Shown here: piece after piece, positions 34,994 to 47,196 of the stretch | How positions within the stretch are numbered: the stretch's first letter is position 1 | Layout: each line of letters opens with the position of its first letter | Source: Plectrocnemia conspersa | Taxonomy: Eukaryota; Arthropoda; Insecta; Trichoptera; Polycentropodidae | Direction of reading: 5' to 3' | Length of the DNA stretch: 64,000 nucleotides | Assembly (NCBI GenBank): GCA_009617715.1 | Contig: VTFK01000123.1 | Span: 434,001 to 498,000 of the forward strand | Notes under the pieces: generated by a model | Databases searched by the model: none | What the model was told of the DNA's origin: nothing | What the model saw: only the letters and a program-made list of their open reading frames with translations | Position numbers and translations under genes: made by a program

Positions 34994-35992
34994 CAGGTGG
35001 CCCTCGACTTTCGCACAATTCGCTATTTCGCACTTTAAAAAAAAAACAACTTTTTTAAATTTAATTTTTTTTTAAAAAAACGTTTTGATAGCGGTGAATC
35101 TTTTGCTTCAATCGGACATTCGTATGATACAAACAGGTCTACGATATGTTCAATTTTGCAAAATAAAAATATAATTAAGAAATACGTTCAAAATTGTGGA
35201 AAATAAAGATATATTTCCACAATCTTAAATGATATGTTTCCAAAAAAACACAGCAAAAAAAAAATATGGATGAAATGGAAAATCTTTGTCATCGTAGATC
35301 GATGACCAACATCAAAAAAAGATGTCCCTCTGAGTATTTCAATTATTCAAGCAAAAGCTCTTAGTTTGCACAAAGATTGGAAGGATAGATTAAAAAAGAT
35401 TTTAATCTGGTTTTTCAAGCAAGTAACGGTTTATTTTACAATTGAGGTATTCTTTTCATAATATTAAATTTACTGGAGAATCGGCTGATGCGGATAAAGA
35501 TGCTGCAAAATAATTTATTTCCTAATTATCCAAAATTATTGAAGATGTAGAATATTCCTCTAGCCAAATATTTAATGTAGATGAGACAGGTTTATTTTGG
35601 AAAACTCTTTAGCAATGAAAAATATGAATGAAGCCTTCACGCACCTTGACAAATTTTTAAATATTATGGAAGATTGTGATCCTAATGGAGAATGCATATC
35701 TCAAGTGCGTGGGGCGATCAATAAAAACATAGCATGTTATAAAATACTATATGAAGAAAAGAAAAAGAATAGTGGAAAACAGTTAACTCTTGATAACTTT
35801 TCAAAGTAAACACCCGCAAACCCGACTTAAACGTGTCTCTTAAACGCCTCTTAAACATCTTATATTTACTTGACAAATAAATATTTTAAAATACACACAA
35901 TTTCAATTTTTTTACTTCCCTCGACTTTCGTACATTCAACATTCGCACACATTTTCAGGAACCAATTATGTGCGAAAGTCGTGGGTCGCCTG
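34994..35992 (+). mobile_element. Tigger/pogo-type transposon, internally deleted (999 bp)
   Basis: Ends are CAGGTGGCCCTCGACTTTCG on the left and, reading inward from the right, CAGGCGACCCACGACTTTCG. Both are flanked by TA (34992-34993, 35993-35994). Internally on the plus strand are remnants of the centromere-protein-B-like DNA-binding region (IIQAKALSLHKDW), the start of the DDE domain (NVDETGLFWK, about 35573-35602), and then a C-terminal frame. The rest of the catalytic domain is deleted. Family B sequence lies on both sides, so it is probably nested in a B copy. Confidence 0.85.
35597..35809 (+). pseudogene. Tigger-type transposase C-terminus (remnant)
   Basis: An intact 70-codon frame, MKNMNEAFTHLDKFLNIMED and on to KNSGKQLTLDNFSK, matches the conserved tail of Tigger/jerky-type transposases. 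It follows NVDETGLFWK directly but in another frame. The two remaining catalytic acidic residues of the DDE triad are therefore missing, and it cannot encode an active enzyme. Confidence 0.75.
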
Positions 35993-35999
35993 TATACGA

Positions 36000-38440
36000 A
36001 TCTAAATCGAATAAATTGAGCATTAAAAAAACTATTTTCAATAAAAAAATATTAAGTAATGTGCACTATTTTTTATCTATTAAAGTAATAAAATTATTAT
36101 ATATTATAATTAGTATATATTAATATTACCTAATAAATTTTAGAACTTTCATTAAGATATGTTTGGATTTGTACAGAAATTGGACGTTTCGCAACTGTTC
36201 CAATAAAGTTATGTTTTCAATATTATGAATATAATTTATTGCTCATTTTTAATATTTTAATGCACAAATCACAAATAAAATATTGCTCAATCGTATTTAT
36301 TTAATGCTTATTTTTATATTGTAATGCACAAACAAGTATATATTTAAATGCACATAATTCCCTGTTAAATCGTACCTATTCAAAATACATCAACTGTAGA
36401 CGTTGTCTTTATAGTATTTACGACCTTTTTTGTCTATCTGGAACGTCTTTAAATGCATTTATTTAGCATTTTGATTTTTATTACTTTGCCGGCACAAAAA
36501 CAGCTGCGTAAAACCTATGCAAATTAAAGTAATGTAATATTTATAAAGTTTTATCTAAGTAAGATTTAATTTTAGTCATAATAAATCAATTTTAGAGTCT
36601 ACTGTCATTATTACATTTTGACATAAAACCAAAGTAAAATAGAAAGAATGGCTAAGAAATATTTCAGAACCATTTTGTTTCACCTTTTGTCTGTGATTGT
36701 GGGGCAATTTTAATATATGAATTTGCTTATCGTAAAAACACGTAAAACGGCTCACTCGTCCCAATATATTGCTGATAGCAAAAATGTGTTTCTATTATAA
36801 GTCAAAGAATTTACAAAAAATATATGGAGTGCAGAATCTGCGGATTAAAAACTTGAAATTTTGCAGAATTTGCTCTATTCATATTTGCAAAAGTCAAAAG
36901 TAAATAATTTGTGTTGTTAACAAATATTAATTATATAATCAAATAATTTATTATGTGTAGTTGATATCAAAATTGCATTGGAATAGTTTAAAAATAATCT
37001 ATTCACATCTCATGCTAGCGATGCTAACCATCAACCGTTGGATAACGAGCGAGCAAGTCTCTAACGATCATAAATTACTGACGGTAAATAATAACAATAG
37101 ACTTAATCCCCCGAGTATGCCATGTGTATGTTTTGCAAATACTCGCATTCTTATTTTTTTTGTTAAACGGCAAATATTTAAGGATGCCGAAACGAAACGT
37201 GTCATAAAAAGTTGTGAAACAATACTTTCGGACTGTTAAATAGCGATTTCCTGTCCCTTATCGATACACCGTTCTCACTACCCACTTAATCGATAAATGG
37301 GTTTTGCGAAATATAAGTATTACCGGAAAATTTTGAATAGGTGCCCCCCCCCCACATTGCCGCGCAAAAATATCAGCCGCGGTGAAAGGGTAAAATATAA
37401 CATTCGCCTAGTCTTAATTTCATATATCAAATTTGGTAGTGAAAACATTTTGAGTTTCTCTACGCATTTCGCCGAATAGGTCACAACAAAAAAGAATCTC
37501 GTTTGCCGCACGTGCCGGGGCATAAACAGTGCAATCATCACTGCGCATCGACGATAGTGATTTTTCGAACATACATACACATACAATATGTATGTAGCTA
37601 TGTACATACATCGCTCGCGTGCTTATTGCGACCAGGGTTGTCAGCGCGAGAGTGAAAAAAATAAAAAAAATAAATACTACCCTAGATTATGAGATTTTAG
37701 TTCGCGTGACGAAAACCGAAATATGATATGTATGGGAATAATTACATTGATATGTACGTAGTGATATCGATGGTTGCGAGGTCGATCGGTCGAACCGACA
37801 AGGGTTAATTCGAGAGGTGCATTCGTTGCAAACGCCGGACTTTAGAGCCAATAACGAATGACGCGAGTGTGTATGTACATAAACGTTTATCGGTTAAAAT
37901 TAAATCGCAACAATTGATTGGTTCTTTGTAACAGAGTTTTATAGGCGGAAAACGTTTAAGTCTAATAAATAATATCAACTAAAAAATTTTTATGGTCAGA
38001 ATAATATTTTATTTATTTAATATTGTATATGATCACTATTAAATTAGTCTTTCTGGGTATCACTAAAAGAACGCTCTTCTACTATTTTTTTTATATTTAT
38101 TCTGTAAAAGCATTGCTTCATATAATGCAAATTCTATCGATAGTGCAAGCGAGCAATCTTGCTCTAGCGATCGGAAGCGGGGCTCGCAATGAATAGCAAA
38201 GTATGGAGTCTGATCCAAATTAAAACAAGCAGCCAATGCATCAAAATGGCCATTATATCTACTAAATATTTCAAACCGTTTATACACATACACATGTATA
38301 TGTACATGTTAAACGTCAGCTCCATATATCCAAATGCATACACACATGGTATAAATCAGTGACTAATACCTCCATATGAACAATTTTATCGTGTCTATGA
38401 AATCGAATTTAACGATCATCACATATTAAGTGTTCCTAGA
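36000..38440. other. Spacer with fragments of families A and B
   Basis: GGACGTTTCGCAACTGTTCC near 36182 belongs to family A. GCACAAACAAGTATATATTTAA and nearby phrases (36230-36370) resemble family B. Positions 37480-37900 are GC-richer with ATACATACACATACAATATG microsatellite-like text. No gene was recognised. Confidence 0.4.
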
Positions 38441-38650
38441 TTTTCCTATTCTCACGGATGAATAATTAAAATCGTGCATAGCGATATATATATTGATTAT
38501 AAGCTGTAATAATAGCTTATAACCAATAAAAATCAATGTCACTGATATATAGACTTATTTCAGTATAATACGTTACTAATTACTTAGTTATATATGCTTG
38601 TGTTTAGCCAGTTGTAACGCATTAGGCTGACGCCCATCGTGTTGCTAACA
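38440..38650 (+). mobile_element. LINE 3'-end fragment (family L1a), copy 2
   Basis: Ordered phrases are TTTTCCTATTCTCACGGATG, AAGCTGTAATAA, ACTAATTACTTAGTTA, GTTGTAACGCATTAGGCTGA and CGCCCATCGTG, as at 15330 and 55775. An imperfect inverted repeat, GATTATAAGCT/AGCTTATAACC, lies at 38497-38522. Confidence 0.5.
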
Positions 38651-38800
38651 ATATCCGACATAAATAGAAACAGCTCCTCGCGCCTGAAAAGCTCGTTGAG
38701 AACATAGATGGTTCGAGTAAGGGGAGCGTTCTCGAGCGCTAACGTCCCAGATTTAAGAACAAGGGATGCAATCGATACGATACGATAAACGATGTTAACC
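38650..38800 (-). mobile_element. LINE ORF2 C-terminal fragment (minus strand)
   Basis: The minus strand reads NAPLTRTIYVLNELFRREEL, matching the APLTRxIxxLNxLF pattern at the end of jockey/CR1-type LINE proteins. It is related to the end of the 28661-29410 element (ACGCTCTCCTTAC / ACGCTCCCCTTAC). It is a short dead fragment. Confidence 0.5.
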
Positions 38801-39519
38801 TACACATGTCAAATGCAAAAATTATTAATAATATATATTATTGCTTTACTTAAACGACCTTGCTTATATATTTAAATTAATAAACATATTTTATTGACAT
38901 TTTTAAGATTAAAAGTTATTGCCGTTGTGCGTGTTCATAACACCTGCATTAACTAATGGGTAGAAGGTAAAAGCTATAGTTTTCACGAATTAACAATTTA
39001 CGCGCCCCAAATATGCAATACATCGATATTTAGGTATTAATCTGAAAATGCTCGTAAGAAGTAATGCTATTTTTTAGCACGTTAATATATTAAATTATAA
39101 ACAGCACAATTTAACGCTCAATGTTAGTAGCGCAATTATGAGGATAAAAACTGTGCATTTGGACATATGATTTTACGCGATTTAGGCAGGGATATTGAAT
39201 GGAATAGGCGATTCCCAAATCTCTTTGCCTTTGCCATGACAATAAATAAGCAATGACAACCGACTATGACAGATATATTTGCCTTGAAAGAATAATGCTC
39301 TTCTCATGATCAAATTTATGTCGCAATGTCTTAAGCGGAGTATCTAAAAACAACTGTTCACATTGAAGTTGCATAAATCATTTTCTAATTAAGAGTATAT
39401 AATAAAAATAATAAAACACAATATAAGAAAAAAATATGTTAATAATTAATAATCTGATCTGATATTATAATTTTATAGTCAAAAACAAAAAAAATATCTT
39501 TAGTAAAATATTTTAAAAA

Positions 39520-39740
39520 TACGGGTGCAATTTAAATAGTAATTATTTTAATTGATATGTGCATTAAAATAAATACTTTGTTCCATAAAACGAATTATTT
39601 CTGTATTTATGTAAAGTAAATTTTCGGATTTTTTTTAAAAAGATTCATTGTAAAGTGCACAAACAATTCGTTTTATGAAACAACTATTTTATATGTTGCT
39701 CATTGTATTGTCCTCTAAAAGTAACAGGTGCCTTACTTTC
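39520..39740 (+). repeat. Fold-back repeat family B, copy 4
   Basis: GGGTGCAATTTAAATAG, TTGTTCCATAAAACGAATTA, AAGATTCATTGTAAAG, GCACAAACAATTCGTTTTAT and ATATGTTGCTCATTG, in the same order as 23250-23470. Confidence 0.65.
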
Positions 39741-39954
39741 GTTTTTACATCTTAAAATAACTGATATTATTTTATTTAATTATATGAAATATCTTCTTCA
39801 AAATTCGATTCGACTCGGTTTACTTAAAAATGCTATTCGTTTGATGTTCTGAGAAAATTCTCAAGTATTTTGATTAACAAAAACACAAGAGAAATCATAA
39901 TTTTGGAACACACAAGAATTTGAAAAGCGATTAAACATAAGCATTTTTATTTAT

Positions 39955-40270
39955 TTATGAACTTCTACAGGTTTTATTGTCTCGTATACGTAACATTAAG
40001 AAGAGACCACAATGGTTTCGTTTATAAAAAGTCACCCGGAAGACATACTCTTGTTTTATTAGAGGACTTGTATATTAATAGTTTGGGTTCTATATTTATT
40101 TAACCAATTAGTGCAAAAAACAATTGATTGACTGTTGAATAATATTTAAATAATAAATAATTAGTGGTTAATAACAATTATTTTAATAATCATTTCTTTC
40201 ATGGACGGGCAACTGTTTGAATTTTGCAATGTGTGAATTGTTGATCAGTGAGGGCGTCAAAATAATTTCA
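39955..40270 (+). repeat. Dispersed repeat family C plus linker, copy 3
   Basis: GACCACAATGGTTTCGTTTA, GTCACCCGGAAGACATACTC and TTGTTTTATTAGAGG are followed by an AT-rich linker and TGATCAGTGAGGGCGTCAAA. The layout parallels 23565-23930. Confidence 0.6.
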
Positions 40271-40299
40271 GATTTTTTTTTTCGAAAAAAATTTTTACA

Positions 40300-40440
40300 T
40301 GGGGTATTCACTGTTTTGACCAATGCTCGCTCGCTCCCTCGCATTTAATCTGTCCAACAGTAATGCACAAACAATTCGTATTATGGAATAATTATTTTAT
40401 ATATTGCTCATTTTAATTATGCTCAAAAAAATACTAATAA
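40300..40440 (+). repeat. Fold-back repeat family B, partial copy 5
   Basis: ATGGGGTATTCACTGTTTTG, GCTCGCTCGCTCCCTCGCAT, GTAATGCACAAACAATTCGT and ATATATTGCTCATTTTAATT. The GCTCGCTCGC block is the reverse complement of the one in copy 1. Confidence 0.55.
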
Positions 40441-43400
40441 AATTAAATTAAAAAATACTAGTATTTAGCAAAAAAGGGGAAAAATGTTGGATCACACAAT
40501 AAAAAGAAAATATTGTCAATGGGAGATTTTATTATTAATTTGTAATTTTTTTATATTTGTATATTTTTTAAGTTTTTTTAATGGATTGTTTTTTTTATAC
40601 AGTGTTTTTTATTATACAATATACAGCGACCTAATTTTTGTAATATTTATAATAAAAAGTTTTTAAATATTGTAAATCTTTCACCCTTGATTATGGTCAT
40701 TACGGCCAATGAACCTTACCGCTCTGAAAGTTTGGTAATTCTAGCATTTGTCATTATCAAAGCTTAGCCATCGACGCATTCGTAAAATTATATTTCTACG
40801 CTAAAATGGTGTGACTTTTAAGCTAAAAGAGCTGTTTAATACAAAGCTTATCGCACATAAACAATGTATTTATACGGATACATTTATAATAAAAATGCAG
40901 CTGTCAAAAAGCGATTTGTTCTCTGGCGAGTAATTCGTACTACAATCAAGACTTTCATACTGAACGAATGGGAGAGAAGACTAATTTAGAACCAATCGTG
41001 CTATTGTTTAGCTCCGCCTCCGGTACATCCCTTGTGGGCGATCATCCGATAATTACAAAAGCAATAACAACGATTTGTTTATAAGCGTGTGTTTTTATAA
41101 TTTTAAAATTTAATTTCACTTCTTTTGTTTGGACAAAGATTTTTTATTGAAACCCTATTAAACCATTTTTAATGGCATAATTTTACATGCACAGTAATAA
41201 AACCACTTACGTAGCAATTCATTAACTCGATTATTCAGATCAAATTAAGCCGAAAAACAAGCAACTGGCAACAGGTTGTTCTTGCGTGAATCACGTGCCG
41301 ATACACACGGTCAACGGCTCCGGCAGTGACGTTAAACATTTTTAAATAATTGGATCGCCCTCGTCTGGGATTTAGTTTAAGATTAAATTTTTAGTCGTTA
41401 ACTAGATATATTTTACATATTAAAAAGCATCAAACTAAGGGTTTTACGAATTTTGAATTTCTCACTTTGATTGCAAATCTTACCGCTCACGTGCAGCTAA
41501 TTTTTTCGATAAATAGTAACATAATGTCCGTGTGATTGTGCTTATCGTAAACGCAATTTAACAGATTGCTAACGACGAGCAATTCAAAGGCAAATATTGA
41601 ATTAGGAACGGCCACACCTCGGTTTTTTTGGATCCGTCCCTATCTACCTATGTATACGCTAAATAATACGCGACGAACCCAATACCTCTTCAATTCTCTA
41701 AAGGTGAAAAGGAAAGCGTCACGTTACGTTTACGTTGTGGCGATTGTTTTGCAATGTGATCCTCAAAACAGAATTGAAAGCGTTTATTATGCATTCACTT
41801 CATGTCATAGACACACAATGAACATATTAACAAATATTTGATAACACAGCACATCATTGCTTGAATTTTTGAAACTGTTCCATTATAAATCACAGCGCCA
41901 TTGAAGTATATTAACGCTCCAGAGTATTCGATGTCATCGTAACAATTCGCACAATTGTGCAGACGTCAGCAAATCATAGGCGATTTATTTTGTAACAATA
42001 ACAGTAATATATAAAAAAAATAATAACAGGATAAATATTGAGAATTACATCGATCGCGATCGCGATATTACTGCAATGCTTATCATTATTTAAATTACAT
42101 ATATGACCAATCTTTTAATGACACGAGAACATTTCTAGGATTTCCGTCAGAACGAACAGTAAAATGTTTCGCCATCGATATTTCATATCTCCTAAACTGT
42201 ATTTGTTGACTAGATACCATTGCCCCAATTGATCGACACGTATAACCGTCGACCGAAAATAGATTAACAGATGCTGTTTTATCGAGCAACTTTTCCGAAT
42301 ATTTCCATATCTCTCCTTCAATAACAAATACATCATTGAAAACAAACGCAGTGATACCGATCGTTTATTAGAGGCCTTGTGAGGCAATTGAAAATGAATA
42401 CGACGCGACGCGCCGCATTGCTGCGCCGCCCGAATTGTTCTCGAAGATTACGGAACTTTTCCAAAAAGGTTACGTGACGGTAGGCGCGATTTTATGAACT
42501 CGGTTTAGCGAGAAATTTATGAGTGTTAACTAAGTTGTAAAATTTCTAAATTTATGCATCGTGAAATGCAACAAATCGTACACCGAGCAACCGGAACATG
42601 GAAACTGCACATGATGAAAATTACTCCTCTACTCGGCAAAACGATCGCCGGAAAGTGTAATGGTGAGGTGATTAGAGCGACTCGAGAATCCTGAATAAAT
42701 ACAAAATAATCCATATAATATATATATATATATGTATACGTAGTAATCAACATAGTAATAGAAAATTACAATCTTAAGTTCTTTTAAGAAAAAAGCTTCA
42801 TTATTTCGCAAGCGCACGTGACGATCGGAAATTTTGAGAGCTAAAAAAGACAATTGGTGTCTACAAAAATACAAGATACCAAAAGTGACTAAAATTTAAT
42901 CAAATTACAAGTGCCGAATAACAGCTCTGCCAAATCTACAGCTATTTAAAATATGACCGTTGGAAAAAAAATATTCTTACAAAAAAATAATAGATTTAAT
43001 GTGACATTTTATCTGTCTCTACATCAACGACATTTAAATCATGGTGTGATATGATGAAAAGTATCTTTCATACAATAATGCTATAATTAATGGAAACTTA
43101 TTATTTATTGTTTATCAAGTTTGTCTAAATTGCAAGCAATCTAATTTGTAAAAAAATAGCGCAAGCACATAAGATATTCTAATGTATATTTTTTTAAATA
43201 TAATCTTAAAAACTGATCAATTAAATGATGAAAAACAAGACGAATACTACAATAATCAATTTTAGATAAAATATGGAACATGTCTCTATAATAAAAACAT
43301 ATTAAATTAGTTTTTCGCACACATTTTAATAAAATCAGTCAATGTACAGAACAAATAATTTGCCACAAAAAAAATCGATTGCCTCGCGATGACCGACACA

Positions 43401-44300
43401 ACAATAAACTCACCATTAACACAATAATACACATACATAGCATTATAAAGCCTATATATATATATACATATATTTTGACGGTGCAACTTAGAATCGTTCA
43501 AAAAAACACACAAAGGAATGCATCTAAAACCGGAATGTACCCCAACAAAAACCGATCAGGCAGCGAGCACCCTCGCCGAATTGTAACAATCCAGGGTGAT
43601 GCCTCAATGTGTTAAGGATCGAGAGATCGTAGGGTCTACTTTTTATTTTCCGCAATTGTGTATAAAACATAATGCTGCCATATTTTAATTACTTCCATAA
43701 TGAGTTCAAAACTTCCACATTTTTCATCACAATTTTATTGCAATATTTAAACAGAAAATTTTTTCAGAGTGTTCCAATTGAACTTACAAAAAGAGTTTCT
43801 ATATCAAATATAACGCCAAATACACCTGCCGAATGTATATGAACAATTTCCAAGAATCTTTTAATGCTTGGAAAGCTCTGCTGTACAAATGTTTTCAGGC
43901 AAACATAATACAATTAGATGCGTACTATTTTATCTTGAAGCTTATTACTTGCTTTATATCGTCAAATAAGAGATAAGCTTAATTTTTTGGATTTATAAAA
44001 ATTTTTTAGATCATTTTACAGAATTTAATACCTTGCAAATTATATTATATAAGGAGCTATGTATATAATTTATATTTAAAAAGTAAATGAACGATTAACA
44101 TTTTATCAATGTCTTAAAGAAATGTTCATTAACATATTGCAAATTAAAAGAGCGTAAAAACTAGTTTAATGATTAGACCACACGGCAATCCACTAACATA
44201 CAACGATTTTTGTTGCTTATGCAAAAATATACAGACATGCCTTACATACAAAAATTTTTCAATACCTAAATATTACACTATTAAGTCATAAGCATCGGCA
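40441..44300. other. Spacer, no secure gene
   Basis: Moderately GC-richer parts lie at 40930-41330 (with a minus-strand donor CTAC|GTAAGTGG at 41211/41210) and at 42090-42480. GTGGGCGATCATCCGATAAT near 41034 recurs near 57415. Overlapping frames at 42095-42387 on the minus strand show no family match. The left end may be the 3' UTR of the exon at 44303-44407. Confidence 0.35.
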
Positions 44301-44302
44301 GG

Positions 44303-44407
44303 CTAGTTGTTTTTTTTTTTGTTTTTAGAGCACCCACCAAAAAACAAGGGCTCATCTGGAGTAGCACCCGTGCTTCCACCATCATCCAGAGCTTTCAAAA
44401 TAAGGTT
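44303..44407 (-). CDS. Candidate terminal coding exon of an unidentified gene
   Basis: On the minus strand a good acceptor, GGATTTTTTTACAG (AG at 44409-44408), opens a 34-codon frame ending in TAG at 44305-44303. The peptide is NLILKALDDGG, then TPDEPLFFGG, then a CSKNKKKNN tail. The other two frames stop within eight codons. I do not recognise the family. On the plus strand a strong-looking acceptor (TTTGTTTTTAG at 44320-44328) could define an exon in the opposite direction, but its poly-T is simply the complement of the Lys/Asn tail. Upstream exons were not found with confidence. Confidence 0.35.
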   Translation of the reverse strand, partial: NLILKALDDGGSTGATPDEPLFFGGCSKNKKKNN

Positions 44408-44599
44408 CTGTAAAAAAATCCACCAAAGCCGAATTATACATAACAATTATGTAAAATAAAATAACGAAATCAAAGCAATAAAAAGTTTAAAAATACTGAT
44501 TTTTCCTCTATAATTGATTATAAAAGCAATATAAAATAGCTAAATATAAAGACAAAAAAATACGTAAAATTGACTCACTTCCATAGTAACAAATTAACA

Positions 44600-46240
44600 A
44601 GTGTGTATAAATTAACTTACTACTCAAAGGGTAAAGAGGAGACCGACCGACATTAGAACGTCAAATATCGAAGAAGCAACCGCTTCTCTCTTCACATTGA
44701 ACCCAGGTTCAAATCGACGTCCTGTATCCAGAGCTCAAACCGCTTTTTTGTCTTAACTAAAAAACACGAAGACCGGGACAAAATAATGTTATTTTTTGAT
44801 ATTAAATATTCTTAGATATTCTAAGAATAAAAATTTCCGAAAAGTTTATAACATTGTATATTTCATACAACCGATTGGAGTGAAATCTACAGACGTATAA
44901 TAGATATGTATATTAGCAGCATTGTTTCGGATTGAGAAGTGTGCTTGAGTTCAACAAGCTGATCTACCAAATAAGCTTTTAGGTGGTCTTGTTGCAATAT
45001 AAATGAATGATTTTCAGCTACAAATGCCTCAAATAACCAAATGATTTGCTTTCAAAATTGTGTTTAACTCAATAAAAATAAATGACTGGGACTTCTCACT
45101 GTCCAGTGATTCGGATTAGTCATATCAGAAGCATATTATATATGTATCTATAGACCAACACTAAAATGATCCTTTGCAACGCATCTAAAAGACATCAAAA
45201 TTGTACTCTCAGTCACCCAGGGGACACATAAGAAATTCCCGCGTCTTCGAACAGTAGTCCGAGCTCTTATTATTCATGCATATGAAGACAAAACACGCAT
45301 TCTGGATACAAAAAATCGACGGTGCGTGAATATTGCGCAATGCGTCCATATTCTCTCAGTTGCGCAACAGTGAACGTCAACAAAAGCGACGCCCAAAAAG
45401 TACACAAATGTACATACAGTTCATACGCATCACATGGCAGTACAATAGTTAGTATCTACGTATATCTAGACGTCGTTGTTCGGTCGATCAATTAAAGTAA
45501 AGATGCGGGTGTATCTGGTTACGAGCTAATAACGTCAAGTGTTTGCGAGTACCTACCAATATATATATATATGAAAACAACGACAATATCTATGAAAAAT
45601 TGGTAGGAAATTGTAGTGGTTTCTGTACTTGACAAACGGATTAATAAGCCCGCGATTGTGATCAATCACTTTTAACGTCTGTCAATTTGCATTGTTTTTG
45701 AATGAACGGTTTGAGTTAGTAACATAATACATACAGTAACTAGGATCAACGAAGTCATTTAAATATAGAAGTTGTAAGTTAGAAACTAGTGCATTTTATG
45801 ACGAACATATCCGATTTAAAATTAAAGACGAGGTTTAGTTTATTTATGGCGTGACATGTCGTTACATTTTTATTACAACACAAAATAGGTCAATCCGTCA
45901 TGTCTATCATTAATGTACTATAATAAAATAGCACTATTAATATTATAACGACCATAAAATGACCAAGGAGCGGTTGAAGTAAATGACAAATATATCTAAT
46001 GCTTCATTACGATCTATACTGCAATTCTCAGAGTTTGTCTAGCGTTATAAAACATTAAAAAAAAACATTCTGCTGCAAACGTCCAACTCGATGCAATTTT
46101 ATTTTTAAAATGATATCATCATGTAGAAATCATTGAGGGGCCAGACTCTGGAAAAAGCATAGCAAGAATATATTTATTAAAAAATTTAAATCGACCTCAA
46201 ATAATGAAGTTGCTTGAGATGAATGTACTGATGTATTTTA
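44600..46240. other. Spacer, including a tRNA-SINE-like or exon-like piece
   Basis: 44630-44735 contains CCCAGGTTCAAATCGACGTC, like the B box of a tRNA-derived SINE. The minus strand of the same piece has a 37-codon open stretch. Neither reading is secure. 45230-45560 is GC-richer with TCTCAGTTGCGCAAC, but no gene can be named. Confidence 0.3.
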
Positions 46241-46940
46241 GGTACAAGTTCCTTTAACCCTTTTTAATACATACAAAAAAAAAGGGCGGAACATTGCCTT
46301 CAAAAGCACCCACTGCTTTTGAAGGCAATGTCTAACATTGCCTAAAAGAAAATCTAGAAAAACAGTCTCGAATCTATCCTGAAAATATTTTTTAAAATAT
46401 GTCATTTCAGTAAAATCATATCGGAAATATATTTTCACCAGTAGATACATATTTTTATCTAGCAAGTGCTAGTAAAATTATATGATTTCAACTTTTCTAT
46501 ATGTATTAATATATATATTTACATACTTATCATTATTTATTTACATCCAATGTATAAATGTTACAGTGAATGTGTATTTTTTGGTAAAATTATATTTTCA
46601 CTAGGAAAGTCCAAATACATTTTCACTAGTCCAAATACATTTTCTGCTAGCGAAAATATAATTTAAAAGATAGGCGCTAATATGCCGCTCTAAAATGTCT
46701 ATAAAACCCAATTTGACAGTTGCGAAACATCCATTTGCTGTTAAAACCCAAACCTAACCTAAATAATAGAACTTTCATTAGGTCGAGTCCAAAATACAAA
46801 CATAGACAAATCTTTTCTCAGAAGAAAATAAGCGGAAGAATGAGAACAGACAGACATTTTGATATTACACTATGTTTTAAAAATATGATAGTTCTCCTTA
46901 CCGATATTACTATGGACTTTTAATATAAAAGGGCTGATCA
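46240..46940 (+). repeat. Dispersed repeat family A, copy 2 (body)
   Basis: CGAATCTATCCTGAAAATAT, ATATTTTCACCAGTAGATAC, GACAGTTGCGAAACATCCAT, AACCTAACCTAA and GAAAATAAGCGGAAGAA, in the same order as 18337-19070. It runs directly into the long fold-back at 46937-47196. Confidence 0.65.
46292..46330. repeat. Perfect 17-bp hairpin with 5-nt loop
   Basis: CATTGCCTTCAAAAGCA and its exact reverse complement surround CCCAC. It lies at the left part of family A copy 2 and is not present in the 18.3-kb copy, so it is either an old terminal structure or a local inversion. Confidence 0.85.
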
Positions 46941-47196
46941 AAGTATATTTAAACCGAATTTTGGTCAATAGGAGAGCGCAAAAACAATTATCACTTCTCA
47001 GAAGGCAAAAATTCACGTCAAAAGCAATAAAATTGTGTCGGCGCCGTTGCAGTGGGAACGCTCGGTAACGAGCGTTCCCACTGCGACGGCGACGGCACGA
47101 TTTTATTGCTTTTGACGTGGATTTTTGACTTCTGAGAAGTGATAATTGTTTTTTGCGCTCTCCTATTGGTCAAAATTTGGTTTAGATGTGCTTTAT
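46937..47196. repeat. Long fold-back: two ~128-bp arms around a 4-nt loop
   Basis: Arms 46937-47064 and 47069-47196 are near-perfect reverse complements. The inner 16 bases pair exactly (GCAGTGGGAACGCTCG) around GTAA. Each arm is the module TTTTGGTCAATAGGAG...CTTCTCAGAAG...CACGTCAAAAGCAATAAAAT that also occurs singly in other family A copies (18884-19010, 53150-53230, 57270-57400, 62640-62770). Confidence 0.85.

Noticed and set aside
42095..42387. Two overlapping minus-strand frames
   Set aside because: Different registers with no family motifs and no splice sites that would make a gene.
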